Shown piece by piece: positions 39,258-47,952 of a stretch of 64,000 nt of DNA. This stretch comes from Onishia taeanensis (GTDB lineage Bacteria > Pseudomonadota > Gammaproteobacteria > Pseudomonadales > Halomonadaceae). Where the stretch lies: the NCBI RefSeq assembly GCF_900100755.1, contig NZ_FNCI01000003.1, positions 417,574 to 481,573 of the forward strand, in the 5' to 3' direction. A program made the translations under genes and the position numbers. The notes under the pieces are model-generated. The model did no database searches, had not been told where the DNA came from, and saw only the letters and a list, made by a program, of their open reading frames with translations. Position 1 is the first letter of the stretch. The number at the start of each line of letters is the position of its first letter.

Positions 39258-42059
39258 ATGGACCGTGAACTGAGCGTCATCGTGGCGGCGTTTGGCTACC
39301 TGGCGCTGCTGTTCGTGATTGCGGCCTGGGCCGATCGTCGGGCCCGACAGGGACGTTCGGTCATTGCCTCCCCCTTCGTCTATACGCTATCGATCGCTGT
39401 CTATTGCACTGCCTGGACCTTCTACGGCAGCGTGGGGCGCGCTGCCGACGCCGGCCCCAGCTTTTTGTTGATCTACCTGGGGCCGACGCTTGCCATGCTC
39501 TGCGGCCCGCTGATCATCCGCAAGATGGTGCGCACCGCCAGGGCTCAGCGCATCACCTCCATCGCCGACTTCATCAGCGCTCGCTATGGCAAGAGCAGTC
39601 GACTTGGCGCACTGGTAGCCCTGGTCGCCTTGATCGGCATTACTCCCTACATCGCCCTGCAGCTCAAGGCCATCACGCTTAGCCACGCGGTGCTGATGCA
39701 CTACTCGCCGGTTCCCACCGGGGTCACGTCGGCAGCGAGCTTTCTGAACGACAAATCCTTCTGGGTGGCGCTGGTACTGGCGGTATTCATCATGCTCTTT
39801 GGCACTCGACACCTGGATGCCAGCGAGCGCCATGAAGGCATGGTCGCCGCCATCGCCGTGGAGTCACTGGTCAAGCTGGTAGCTTTCCTGGTGGTAGGCC
39901 TCTTCACCGTCTTCATGCTCTTCGACGGCCCTGCCGATCTATTCGCCAGGGCCGCCGCCCAGCCACAGCTGCAGCATGCACTCAGCCTGTCGGCAGTACC
40001 GGGCGGTGCGCTAGGTTGGATCGGCACGCTGCTGCTGGCCTTTCTGGCCTTTCTCACCCTGCCCCGCCAGTTTCAGGTGCTGGTAGTGGAAAACGTCGAC
40101 GAGCGCCATCTGCTCAGGGCCAGTTGGCTATTCCCTCTCTACCTGCTGATCATCAACCTGATGGTCATTCCCATCGCCCTGGCAGGTCTGCTACTGAGCG
40201 GCACCGGCAGCGACCCGGACAGCTTCGTGCTGACCCTGCCACTTTCCGCGGGCCAAGAGGGCCTATCGCTTTTCGTGTTCATCGGCGGGCTATCCGCGGC
40301 CACCGGCATGGTGATCGTTGAGACCATCGCGCTCTCGACCATGGTCAGCAACCAACTGGTGATGCCTCTGCTGCTGCGGGCAACGCCGCTATCTCGGGGC
40401 CTGCGCGGCGATCTCTCGGGGTGGCTGCTGGGCATCCGCCGGGTCGCCATCGCACTGATCCTGCTGCTGGGTTATCTCTACCATGCCCTGATTGGCGATG
40501 CTTACAGCCTGGTGACCATCGGGCTAGTGTCCTTCGCCGCCGTCAGCCAGTTTGCCCCGGCCCTGCTGCTGGGCCTCTACTGGCGGGGAGCCTGCGGCCT
40601 CGGCGCCGGGCTCGGCATGCTGGCTGGCATCGCCGTCTGGGGCTACACCCTGCTGCTACCGGGATTCGCCCAGTCGGGCTGGCTGCCCATGAGCTTTGTC
40701 GAACAAGGCCTTTACCACTTGGCCTGGCTGCGCCCCTATGCCCTGTTCGGACTCGATGGCCTGGACATCTACAGCCATTCGCTGCTGTGGAGCCTCATGG
40801 CCAACATTGGTGTACTGGTCGGCGTCTCGCTGTTCACCCGCCAGAGTCGACTCGAACAGACACAGGCGGCGCTCTTCACCGGGGCCCTGACCGAAGGCAT
40901 CGATACCGCGCCACTATGGCAGGGACAGACCACCCGCGGCGCTCTTCGCGACCTGCTCAAGCGCTATCTGGGTGGCACCGCAACGAGCCGTGTGCTGGCA
41001 GAAGCAAACGCCACCGACCGCAACACCAGCATGGAGGCCTGCGTGGCTAGCGCTGACGGCGAGAACGCAGCCGCCATGGACGCCTCCGCCTCGCCTCAGC
41101 TGATAGCCCGGGCCGAGCAGGCGCTGGCGGGGGCACTAGGCAGCGCCTCGGCCAGAGTCTTGATCAACTCAGTGGTACGCGGAGAGGCACTGGATAGGGA
41201 AGCGGTACTGCGCATCCTCGACAGCACCTCTCAAACGCTTGAGTACAATCGCCGCTTGGAGCAGAAGTCGCGGGAGCTGGCGCGCATCGGCGAAGAACTG
41301 CGCGGCGCCAACGAACGGCTGCGCGAACTCGACCGGCTCAAGGACGAGTTCGTCGCCATGGTCAGCCATGAACTGCGCACGCCGTTGACCTCGATTCGCG
41401 CCTTCGCCGAAATCCTGCGCGACAGCCAGGACATGCCCGACGACAAGCGCGCCCAGTTCTTGGAGGTGGTGGTACTCGAGAGTCAGCGCCTGTCGCGACT
41501 GATCGAGGAGATTCTCGACCTGGCACGGCTCGAATCCGGGCGCCTGACCCTGCACCCGAAGCGGCTGGACCTCGTCGACCTGACTCGCCAGAGCCTGGCC
41601 GCCGTGCAGCATCCGATCGAAGAGCGCGGTGTCCACCTCGAGGCGATCATCGACCTCGACGAGGCCCAAGTGATTGGCGACCCGGATCGCCTGGAGCAGG
41701 TCATCATCAACCTGATCGACAATGCCGCCAAGTTTGCCGCCGACCAGGCACCACGCGTGCTTGTGCGCCTTGAGCGTCATCGCGGCCACATCCGGCTGAG
41801 CGTGGAAGACAACGGGCCCGGCATCGCCATTGAAGAGCGCGAACGGGTCTTCGAGAAATTCCATCAGCTAGCGCAACAGAGTCCCGCCAGCGGCCACACC
41901 CGTGGGCGCCCCCGAGGCAGCGGTCTTGGGCTGCCCATTAGCCGCGGCATCGTGTCCCAGCTCGGCGGACGGCTGTGGGTCGAGGATGCCGAGACCCTGG
42001 ATGGCGCCAGCCTGATCATGGAGCTACCCGATGCGCCAAGGGAAATGCAGGCATCATGA
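39258..42059 (+). CDS. Transporter-type sensor histidine kinase (SSSF-STAC-HK)
   Basis: 933 residues. About 500 N-terminal residues form a sodium:solute symporter domain of around 13 helices (TFYGSVGRAADAGPSFLLIYLG, SIADFISARYGKS). A STAC-like linker domain follows (about 550-670, LRDLLKRYLGG and VLINSVVRGEALDREAVLRIL), then a coiled coil. The kinase has HisKA with VSHELRTPL (His704) and HATPase boxes NLIDNAAKF, VEDNGPGI and GSGLGLPIS. It lacks the C-terminal receiver found in CrbS/MxtR proteins, like CbrA. CbrA/CrbS relatives sense histidine, acetate or overall nutrient state; the ligand here is unknown. The stand-alone receiver encoded first in the operon is a plausible partner. Confidence 0.9.
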   Translation: MDRELSVIVAAFGYLALLFVIAAWADRRARQGRSVIASPFVYTLSIAVYCTAWTFYGSVGRAADAGPSFLLIYLGPTLAMLCGPLIIRKMVRTARAQRITSIADFISARYGKSSRLGALVALVALIGITPYIALQLKAITLSHAVLMHYSPVPTGVTSAASFLNDKSFWVALVLAVFIMLFGTRHLDASERHEGMVAAIAVESLVKLVAFLVVGLFTVFMLFDGPADLFARAAAQPQLQHALSLSAVPGGALGWIGTLLLAFLAFLTLPRQFQVLVVENVDERHLLRASWLFPLYLLIINLMVIPIALAGLLLSGTGSDPDSFVLTLPLSAGQEGLSLFVFIGGLSAATGMVIVETIALSTMVSNQLVMPLLLRATPLSRGLRGDLSGWLLGIRRVAIALILLLGYLYHALIGDAYSLVTIGLVSFAAVSQFAPALLLGLYWRGACGLGAGLGMLAGIAVWGYTLLLPGFAQSGWLPMSFVEQGLYHLAWLRPYALFGLDGLDIYSHSLLWSLMANIGVLVGVSLFTRQSRLEQTQAALFTGALTEGIDTAPLWQGQTTRGALRDLLKRYLGGTATSRVLAEANATDRNTSMEACVASADGENAAAMDASASPQLIARAEQALAGALGSASARVLINSVVRGEALDREAVLRILDSTSQTLEYNRRLEQKSRELARIGEELRGANERLRELDRLKDEFVAMVSHELRTPLTSIRAFAEILRDSQDMPDDKRAQFLEVVVLESQRLSRLIEEILDLARLESGRLTLHPKRLDLVDLTRQSLAAVQHPIEERGVHLEAIIDLDEAQVIGDPDRLEQVIINLIDNAAKFAADQAPRVLVRLERHRGHIRLSVEDNGPGIAIEERERVFEKFHQLAQQSPASGHTRGRPRGSGLGLPISRGIVSQLGGRLWVEDAETLDGASLIMELPDAPREMQAS

Positions 42060-42098
42060 TGTAACGGGTCAGGAGTCAAGAACCGCGAACCACAGGAC

Positions 42099-43244
42099 CT
42101 AGCGCGAGGTGGCACCGACCAGCGCCGACGCCCGTCCCATCAAGCGACGGATGGCCTTCAGGTCAAGACGCAGCAGCACTTGCTCAGCCTCGTCGAGATC
42201 GTCCAGTAGGATCCAGCCATCGGCCAAGCCTCCCGCGCGCAGCCGGCGACACTGGGAGGCCAGCAGCAGTGCCTGAAGACGACTCATGGCCGCATGCAGC
42301 GTCATTGCCTCCCGGACGCCCAGCGCATCCGCACAGGCCAGTTCAGTGAGCCGCAGACGAGTATCCACTCCGCGACACCCATGCAGCAGGCTCATCAGGC
42401 GCACGGCATTCTGAAGCGGTATCAGCCCTTGGCGCTTTAGGTTCACCGCGCCGCTCTGAGGCGACTCCTTGTCATCACCATGCAGGCGCCCTAGCCGATC
42501 CAAGGCTACCGGCGTCTCCTCCAGCAGGCTGGCCATCTCATCCAGAAAGCCGCCGGCACGGGCCAGTCGAGCAAGGGCCCTGTCACGCAGGGCATCGGCT
42601 AGGCCCGCGTCGCCGAAGACCGGAGAGAAGTCGAGCAGAATATTCGTCTGCTGCACGCGCTTGACTCGCCGCTCGGCGCTCCAGATAGCCAACTGAGCGT
42701 CCCACTCACAGAGCCGTTTGCGCCACATTGGCCAGCGGGCCATGACATGACCCTGACACAATGGCAAACCAGCGACGGCCAAACGATCGCTGAAGCGCTC
42801 TCCCAGCGCCTGAAAGTAGCCATCGATTTCAGTATGGCGAGCATCCGGATAGTCGCCGATGATCATGGCATTATCCTGATCCGGCGACAGCAGGCTCTCG
42901 TGGCGTGCGATGGAACCCAGCACCAGCACGCAGAACGCTCGCGGTGGCGCCCCCCACCCCGTGGCCCGCATCTCGTCCAGGGACGCCGCGATGGCCTGGC
43001 GATAGAGCCACTGATCGTGATCGCTGATCAATTGACTGATGCGCCAAGCCGGCAGGTCCAGACGTGTGAGCGCCTCGACCAGTTCGAGCTGCCAGGCCTT
43101 GGCCGCCGCTAGGCTGGGTGTGGGCCCCAGGCTCTCCAGCGCATCCACCAACGGTGTCAGTGCTGACGAAAGCCCGGCGGGCTCGGGTAAGGCCTCTCCG
43201 GCGAACAGCGCGCGCCATGGCGAGTGCCGGTACAGAAAGGTCAT
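42099..43244 (-). CDS. DUF294 putative nucleotidyltransferase
   Basis: 381 residues with the GlnD-like nucleotidyltransferase signature at 110-124 (LGSIARHESLLSPDQD), giving Gly110-Ser111 and the metal-binding Asp122/Asp124, followed by NAMIIGD. A helical DUF294 C-terminal domain fills the second half (LIPLQNAVRLMSLLHG...). The usual GSEGRGEQ is altered to GSIARHES, and the N-terminal cyclic-nucleotide-binding and CBS domains seen in many relatives are missing. It is convergent with the transporter-type kinase (40-bp gap). In many gammaproteobacteria DUF294 genes sit beside exonuclease and SSSF genes, so a shared pathway is likely. The target of nucleotidylation is unknown. Confidence 0.85.
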   Translation of the reverse strand: MTFLYRHSPWRALFAGEALPEPAGLSSALTPLVDALESLGPTPSLAAAKAWQLELVEALTRLDLPAWRISQLISDHDQWLYRQAIAASLDEMRATGWGAPPRAFCVLVLGSIARHESLLSPDQDNAMIIGDYPDARHTEIDGYFQALGERFSDRLAVAGLPLCQGHVMARWPMWRKRLCEWDAQLAIWSAERRVKRVQQTNILLDFSPVFGDAGLADALRDRALARLARAGGFLDEMASLLEETPVALDRLGRLHGDDKESPQSGAVNLKRQGLIPLQNAVRLMSLLHGCRGVDTRLRLTELACADALGVREAMTLHAAMSRLQALLLASQCRRLRAGGLADGWILLDDLDEAEQVLLRLDLKAIRRLMGRASALVGATSR

Positions 43245-43296
43245 AGGGGCTCCCTTTCAGCGTCCCTAAACCTGGAGTGTAGTGCCTTTCCACAAA

Positions 43297-43332
43297 CGAC
43301 GACGCCGCCGCCCGAAGGCAGCGGCGTCGTCG
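43297..43332 (-). terminator. Strong UUCG-tetraloop hairpin after the HlyU-family gene
   Basis: Read on the minus strand this is a 16-bp GC-rich stem (one wobble pair) closed by a TTCG loop, followed by TTTGTGG. It lies 33 bp past the stop of the HlyU-family gene and is a good intrinsic terminator for that strand, although the T run is short. Confidence 0.75.
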
Positions 43333-43364
43333 CGAATCACCGAGACATCTCGCTCAGCGAGGCA

Positions 43365-43658
43365 TCAGCGTGGCGTGAACATGTCGTCGCCGACATCGTC
43401 GATGAAGCGCTCGGCCTTGCGCACCATCAGTTCGTCGCAGGCCTCGCGTCCCGACACCACGTCAGAACGCTCGAAGCGGTGCTCGAGGGTTTCTCCACCC
43501 GCGACCTGCTTGCGAATGAAGCCGCTGACGCGATACTGACCGCCGGTATCCTGGGGGTCTGACGAAATCAGGTATCCCCGGTATTCGACGGGCTCAGCCT
43601 CGCGGGACTTGGCGGATTCTTCTGACCCGAAAAAGCCGGGAAAGAGTTTCTTCAGCAT
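43365..43658 (-). CDS. HlyU-family small protein
   Basis: 97 residues matching the family called HlyU (unrelated to the ArsR-type HlyU of Vibrio): MLKKLFPGFFG start, PVEYRGYLISS, GGQYRVSGFIRK, LEHRFERSD and VRKAERFIDDVGD near the end. The family was named as a transcriptional activator of hemolysin genes, but most members are uncharacterised and show no DNA-binding motif, so the function is open. It lies downstream of argG on the opposite side of a 66-bp gap, and a strong hairpin terminator follows it. Confidence 0.8.
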   Translation of the reverse strand: MLKKLFPGFFGSEESAKSREAEPVEYRGYLISSDPQDTGGQYRVSGFIRKQVAGGETLEHRFERSDVVSGREACDELMVRKAERFIDDVGDDMFTPR

Positions 43659-43724
43659 CCTGCCCTCCTCTCCTACCTATGCGCTTCGCCGCGCCAGGGC
43701 CCACACGGACCCTGGCGGTCAGCT

Positions 43725-44945
43725 TCAGCTCTGATCGCGGCCCTTGCCGGCGGCGATGCGCAGCCGCAGGGCGTTGAGCTTGATGAAGCCTTCGGCATCT
43801 TTCTGATCGTAGGCGCCGGCGTCGTCCTCGAAGGTCGCGATGGACTCGTCGAACAGCGACTGGTCGGACTTGCGACCAACGACGGTAGCGCTGCCCTTGT
43901 AGAGCTTCATGCGCACCACGCCGGAGACGTCTTTCTGGGTCTCATCGATGGCGGCCTGCAGCATCTTGCGCTCCGGGCTCCACCAGTAGCCGTTGTAGAT
44001 GACCTCGGCGTACTTAGGCATCAGCTCATCCTTGAGGTGGGCCGCTTCGCGGTCCAGGGTCAGGGATTCGATAGCGCGATGGGCGCGCAGCATGATGGTG
44101 CCGCCCGGTGTTTCGTAGCAGCCGCGGGACTTCATGCCCACATAGCGGTTCTCGACGATATCAAGACGACCGATACCGTTGTCGCCGCCCAGCTGGTTGA
44201 GCTTGGACAGAACCTCGTGGGGCTTGAGGGTCTCGCCATCGATGGCGACGATATCGCCGCGCTCATAGGTCAGCTCGATGTAGGTCGGCGTATCCGGCGC
44301 GGCCTCAGGGGAAACGCTCCAGCGCCACATGTCTTCTTCTGCCTCTTCCCACGGATCCTCGAGGTTGCCGCCCTCGTAAGAAATGTGCAGCAGGTTGGCG
44401 TCCATGGAGTACGGCGACTTCTTCTTGCTGGTAGAAAAGTCGACCGGGATCTGGTGCTGCTCGCAGTAGGCCATCAGCTTCTCGCGAGAGTTGAGGTCCC
44501 ACTCACGCCACGGGGCAATGACCTTGACGCCCGGCTTCAGCGCATAGGCGCCGAGTTCGAAGCGTACCTGGTCATTACCCTTGCCGGTCGCACCATGGGA
44601 GATGGCGTCGGCACCGGTCTGATTGGCAATATCGATCAACCGCTTGGCGATCAGCGGGCGAGCAATGGAGGTGCCCAGCAGGTATTCACCTTCGTAGATG
44701 GTGTTGGCACGGAACATCGGATAGACGTAGTCGCGCACATACTCTTCGCGCAGGTCCTCGATGTAGATTTCCTTGACGCCGAGTGCCTCGGCCTTGGCGC
44801 GCGCCGGCTCGACTTCCTCACCCTGGCCGATGTCGGCCGTGAAGGTCACCACCTCACAGTCATAGGTCTCTTGCAGCCATTTGACGATAACGGACGTGTC
44901 CAGGCCGCCGGAATAGGCGAGAACGACCTTCTTGACATCGGACAT
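43725..44945 (-). CDS. argG: Argininosuccinate synthase
   Basis: Penultimate enzyme of arginine synthesis: citrulline + aspartate + ATP to argininosuccinate. 406 residues, with the PP-loop ATP motif [11 protein letters not shown] at the N-terminus, [15 protein letters not shown], and [18 protein letters not shown]. The frame opens at 44984, but AAGGAG is seven bases before the ATG at 44945 and [16 protein letters not shown] is the family start. argF, for the preceding pathway step, lies 1.5 kb away on the other strand, so these two arginine genes are near each other but not in one operon. Confidence 0.97.
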   Translation of the reverse strand: MSDVKKVVLAYSGGLDTSVIVKWLQETYDCEVVTFTADIGQGEEVEPARAKAEALGVKEIYIEDLREEYVRDYVYPMFRANTIYEGEYLLGTSIARPLIAKRLIDIANQTGADAISHGATGKGNDQVRFELGAYALKPGVKVIAPWREWDLNSREKLMAYCEQHQIPVDFSTSKKKSPYSMDANLLHISYEGGNLEDPWEEAEEDMWRWSVSPEAAPDTPTYIELTYERGDIVAIDGETLKPHEVLSKLNQLGGDNGIGRLDIVENRYVGMKSRGCYETPGGTIMLRAHRAIESLTLDREAAHLKDELMPKYAEVIYNGYWWSPERKMLQAAIDETQKDVSGVVRMKLYKGSATVVGRKSDQSLFDESIATFEDDAGAYDQKDAEGFIKLNALRLRIAAGKGRDQS

Positions 44946-45151
44946 TCTGGGCTCCTTCGCTTGCAGTGTGCTGAGGCACGACACCGTGGCACCGTGCCCG
45001 TTAACATTCAGGGATAGCCCTCAAGTATAGCGCCGATGAGCGCTCGAGAATACCGCCGGGGCGGGGCGCATGGCTGACAAAGATGATAGACTCCCGCCCA
45101 TTCGGCAGCCGATGCCGACGCAGATTTTCATTTTTGGTTAGGGAGAGGTGC

Positions 45152-45817
45152 ATGAGCGAGGCGAGCGCCCAAGGCCTGATGGCTCAGCGATTTCGCAGCT
45201 TTCTGCCGGTGGTGGTAGACCTGGAAACCGGCGGCTTTGACGCCAAGGGTGATGCGATCCTGGAGATCGCCGCCGTAACGCTGAGCATGGATCCGGACGG
45301 CAACCTGATTCCGGACGCGACCTATGCCTTCCATGTCACTCCCTTCGAGGGAGCAAACGTCGAGCAATCGGCGCTGGATTTCACCGGCATCAACCTCGAC
45401 GACTCGCTACGCAAGCGAGTCGCGCTGAGCGAGTCAGAGGCCATGAATGAGATATTTAGGCCCGTACGCAAGGCGATCAAGGCTCACAACTGTACGCGGG
45501 CCATTCTTGTCGGCCACAACGCGGCCTTCGACCATGGCTTCCTGAACGCTGCGGTCAACCGCTGCAATATCAAGCGCAACCCCTTTCACCCCTTCTCGAG
45601 CTTTGACACCGCCAGCCTGTCGGGCCTGGTATACGGCCAAACGGTACTGGCGAGAGCCTGCCGTGCCGCCGGCATCGAGTTCGACAACACCGAGGCCCAC
45701 TCGGCCCGCTATGATACCGAGCGGACCGCCGAGCTGTTCTGCTCGATCGTCAACCGTTTCAAGGATCTTGGCGGCTGGAACTTGGCCCAGCGCGAACAGG
45801 GCATGGACGAACTCTAG
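45152..45817 (+). CDS. rnt: Ribonuclease T
   Basis: DEDDh 3'-5' exoribonuclease that trims tRNA and other stable RNA 3' ends. 221 residues: exo I VVDLETGGFD, exo II GHNAAFDHGF, exo III with HSARYDTERTAEL (His and Asp). Basic residues around AHNCTRA and NIKRNPFHPF fit the RNase T nucleic-acid-binding patch. The frame opens at 45083, but AGGGAGAGG directly precedes the ATG at 45152 and gives the family length (215 in E. coli). grxD lies convergent beyond a shared terminator, a common gammaproteobacterial pairing. Confidence 0.96.
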   Translation: MSEASAQGLMAQRFRSFLPVVVDLETGGFDAKGDAILEIAAVTLSMDPDGNLIPDATYAFHVTPFEGANVEQSALDFTGINLDDSLRKRVALSESEAMNEIFRPVRKAIKAHNCTRAILVGHNAAFDHGFLNAAVNRCNIKRNPFHPFSSFDTASLSGLVYGQTVLARACRAAGIEFDNTEAHSARYDTERTAELFCSIVNRFKDLGGWNLAQREQGMDEL

Positions 45818-45883
45818 CGCTAGCCCCGACTCCGCACCGGTCCAGGCGCCATCCATGGCGACGCCTAACAGGTCTGAACAGAA

Positions 45884-45916
45884 AAAACCCCCGCCAGCCC
45901 AGCTGACGGGGGTTTT
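45884..45916. terminator. Bidirectional terminator between rnt and grxD
   Basis: AAAACCCCCGCCAG, a 5-base loop, then CTGACGGGGGTTTT: a 14-bp stem with one mismatch, flanked by A and T runs on both sides. It is well placed to stop transcription of both convergent genes. Confidence 0.9.
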
Positions 45917-45943
45917 GCTTTTAAGCAACTGTTGCGACAGCGC

Positions 45944-46294
45944 TTATTCGCTAGCGTTTTCTTCGTTCGCCTTGGCGCGCTCGGCAGCGGCTTTTACCAG
46001 CGTCTCGAGCTCGCCGTTCTGGTGCATTTCAACGACGATGTCGCAGCCACCGACCAGCTCGCCTTCGACCCACAGCTGCGGGAAGGTCGGCCAGTTGGCG
46101 ACCTTGGGCAGCTCGGCGCGAATATCCGGGTTATCGAGCACGTTGACGAAGGCAAAGCGCTCGCCGCAGGACATCAGGGCCTGCACGGTCTGGGCAGAGA
46201 AGCCGCATTGCGGAAGCTGAGGCGTGCCCTTCATGTAGATCAAGATCGGGTTTTCGCTAATCTGCTGCTGGATGTTCTCGACGGTCGTGCTCAT
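45944..46294 (-). CDS. grxD: Monothiol glutaredoxin Grx4
   Basis: 116-residue monothiol glutaredoxin that binds and hands on [2Fe-2S] clusters with glutathione. The active site is CGFS, preceded by ILIYMKGTPQLPQ; WPTFPQLWVEGELVGGCDI contains the cis-Pro and glutathione-binding residues. The C-terminal tail is Ala/Glu-rich. It is convergent with rnt across a shared terminator and divergent from argF (about 150 bp apart). The identity is secure. Confidence 0.96.
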   Translation of the reverse strand: MSTTVENIQQQISENPILIYMKGTPQLPQCGFSAQTVQALMSCGERFAFVNVLDNPDIRAELPKVANWPTFPQLWVEGELVGGCDIVVEMHQNGELETLVKAAAERAKANEENASE

Positions 46295-46391
46295 GAAGAA
46301 TTCCTTCTAATGAATGCTTAGTGTCCTGACCATTCTACTGATGCCAGCAAGACGAATATAGCCCCGCCATTGGCTTCCCCATCGCATCGCG

Positions 46392-46420
46392 TTGCGTGTT
46401 GCACAGCGGCTGGCTAGGAT
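46392..46420 (+). promoter_or_regulatory. Possible sigma-70 promoter of argF
   Basis: TTGCGT (46392-46397) and TAGGAT (46415-46420) are 17 bp apart, and the ATG of argF follows 27 bp after the -10 hexamer. Match quality is moderate, so this is a proposal only. Confidence 0.4.
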
Positions 46421-46447
46421 GGGGGTTTTTGCGCGCGGAGTAACCTC

Positions 46448-47368
46448 ATGGCGACACGCCATTTCCTGACCCTGCTTGACCTCTCTCCCGAGGAACTGAC
46501 GTACCTGGTGCGTCGTGCCATCACCATCAAGAATGGCCTCAAGACACACGGCCCGACCTATACGCCGTTCGCCAACCGCACCCTGGCGATGATCTTCGAG
46601 AAGTCCTCGACCCGCACTCGGGTATCCTTCGAGACGGCCATGGCGCAGTTTGGCGGTCACGCCCTCTTCCTGTCTCCGCGTGACACCCAGCTTGGCCGCG
46701 GCGAGCCCATCGGCGATACCGCGCGCGTGCTCTCGGAAATGGTCGATGCGGTCATGATCCGCACCTTCGATCATTCAGGACTCGAGGCGTTCGCCGCCGC
46801 CAGCAGCGTGCCGGTCATCAATGCCCTGAGCGACGACTATCACCCCTGCCAGCTGCTGGCCGATGTCATGACCTGGAGCGAGCTTCGCGGCAACGTGCGC
46901 GACAAAACCGCCGTGTGGATCGGTGATGGCAACAACATGTGTCATTCTTGGATCAATGCCGCCCGCCAGTTCGGCTTCAAACTGCGCATCTGCTGCCCCG
47001 AAGGCTATGATCCCGATCCGGCGATCGTGGCCGCGGCCGGCGACCAGGTGAGCATCCTGCGCGATCCACAGGCGGCGGTGGCAGGCGCCGATCTTGTCAC
47101 CACCGACGTCTGGGCCTCAATGGGTCAGGAAGAGGAACAGGCCAAGCGCGAAGCGGACTTTGCCGGCTTCCAGGTCACCGAGGCGATGCTCGACCTGGCA
47201 GCCGACGACGTGCTTTTCCTGCACTGCCTGCCGGCGCATCGTGGCGAGGAAATCAGCACCACTCTACTCGATGATCCACGCGCCGTGGTCTGGCAAGAAG
47301 CCGGTAACCGCCTGCACGCCCAGAAAGCGCTGCTGGAGTTTCTGTTGCTGGGGCGCGTCGAAAACTAA
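46448..47368 (+). CDS. argF: Ornithine carbamoyltransferase
   Basis: Makes citrulline from ornithine and carbamoyl phosphate in arginine synthesis. 306 residues with the carbamoyl-phosphate loop SSTRTR, HPCQ, the ornithine loop [11 protein letters not shown], and the catalytic [12 protein letters not shown]. The length and all signatures are those of the anabolic enzyme. GGAG lies eight bases upstream of the ATG. A hairpin follows the stop at once. It acts one step before ArgG, encoded nearby on the other strand. Confidence 0.97.
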   Translation: MATRHFLTLLDLSPEELTYLVRRAITIKNGLKTHGPTYTPFANRTLAMIFEKSSTRTRVSFETAMAQFGGHALFLSPRDTQLGRGEPIGDTARVLSEMVDAVMIRTFDHSGLEAFAAASSVPVINALSDDYHPCQLLADVMTWSELRGNVRDKTAVWIGDGNNMCHSWINAARQFGFKLRICCPEGYDPDPAIVAAAGDQVSILRDPQAAVAGADLVTTDVWASMGQEEEQAKREADFAGFQVTEAMLDLAADDVLFLHCLPAHRGEEISTTLLDDPRAVVWQEAGNRLHAQKALLEFLLLGRVEN

Positions 47369-47375
47369 TGCCGGT

Positions 47376-47410
47376 GCCGGTATCGCCCTGGCGGGTGATA
47401 CCGGCCCTCT
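47376..47410 (+). terminator. Hairpin immediately after argF
   Basis: GCCGGTATC and GATACCGGC form a perfect 9-bp stem that may extend inward by three to four pairs; it starts 7 bp after the argF stop. CCTCTTGCCT follows, a poor T tract, so this may be a weak terminator or a 3'-end stabiliser. Confidence 0.5.
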
Positions 47411-47493
47411 TGCCTCAGCGCGAGGGCGACTCGCCCTCAATACTCACCTGAAGAACTCTTTGAAGAATCTCAGCGACGAATCCGAGACACAAA

Positions 47494-47526
47494 AAAACGC
47501 CGTGAACTTGGCGTTCACGGCGTTTT
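47494..47526 (-). terminator. Terminator of the tRNA-Ala gene
   Basis: A 14-bp perfect stem (AAAACGCCGTGAAC, 5-base loop, GTTCACGGCGTTTT) lies 13 bp past the 3' end of the tRNA. On the minus strand it ends in a run of seven T. It also has Ts on the plus side, so it could stop argF read-through too. Confidence 0.9.
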
Positions 47527-47538
47527 ACAATGTTCGTG

Positions 47539-47614
47539 TGGTGGAGCCTAGCGGGATCGAACCGCTGACCTCAACACTGCCAGTGTTGCGCTCTCCCAGC
47601 TGAGCTAAGGCCCC
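47539..47614 (-). tRNA. tRNA-Ala (anticodon GGC)
   Basis: 76 nt. On the minus strand GGGGCCT begins the acceptor stem, TAGCTCAGCTGGGAGAGC forms the D arm, CAACA/TGTTG closes loop CTGGCAG (anticodon GGC), and GGTTCGATCC is the T loop. CCA is encoded. It is flanked by a predicted promoter upstream and a strong terminator downstream, so it is a single-gene transcript. Confidence 0.97.
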
Positions 47615-47952
47615 ACAGCGCTGCATTTCGTATTGGCTAGGCGCTTCACCAGAGTATGATCACTGCTGTAGCGTGCCAATTGCAACATGATCTACGAAGG
47701 CTCGCCCCCGAAGACGAGATGCATATTATACAAAGGGTTATGCATCGTCAACCCCTTTTCCCGAGCTTCGAGTTTACCAGTAAAGTCGCTGCACTCTGAC
47801 CCAAGCCTCCATCGACGCATATCGATACAAAGATGGCCGTCATGAGCGTCGCCGCACCCAGTAAATTAATGTAATCTAATGCGACCCCGGCGACATCATC
47901 AACATTCTGCTCAGCATGAGCATTCACCGCCGTAGGATCCACAGGAGGCATC
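47615..47952. other. Gene-free gap between tRNA-Ala and uvrY
   Basis: 338 bp between divergent transcripts. It contains the probable tRNA-Ala promoter at 47725-47751 (minus strand), an AT-rich middle with an ATGCAT palindrome on each side of that -10 box, and the AGGAGG ribosome-binding site of uvrY at 47943-47948. No protein-coding frame or RNA gene is supported in it. Confidence 0.7.
47725..47751 (-). promoter_or_regulatory. Predicted promoter of tRNA-Ala
   Basis: On the minus strand TTGACG (47751-47746) is followed after 15 bp by a perfect TATAAT (47730-47725). The spacing is short of the ideal 17. The start point would be about 100 bases before the tRNA 5' end, leaving a leader to be removed by RNase P. 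Confidence 0.6.

Noticed and set aside
39258..42059. Simple acetate or proline permease
   Set aside because: The transporter domain is followed by STAC, HisKA and HATPase domains with intact His704 and ATP-binding boxes, so it is a sensor kinase.
44037..45017. 326-codon plus-strand frame opposite argG
   Set aside because: Antisense shadow; argG is unambiguous.
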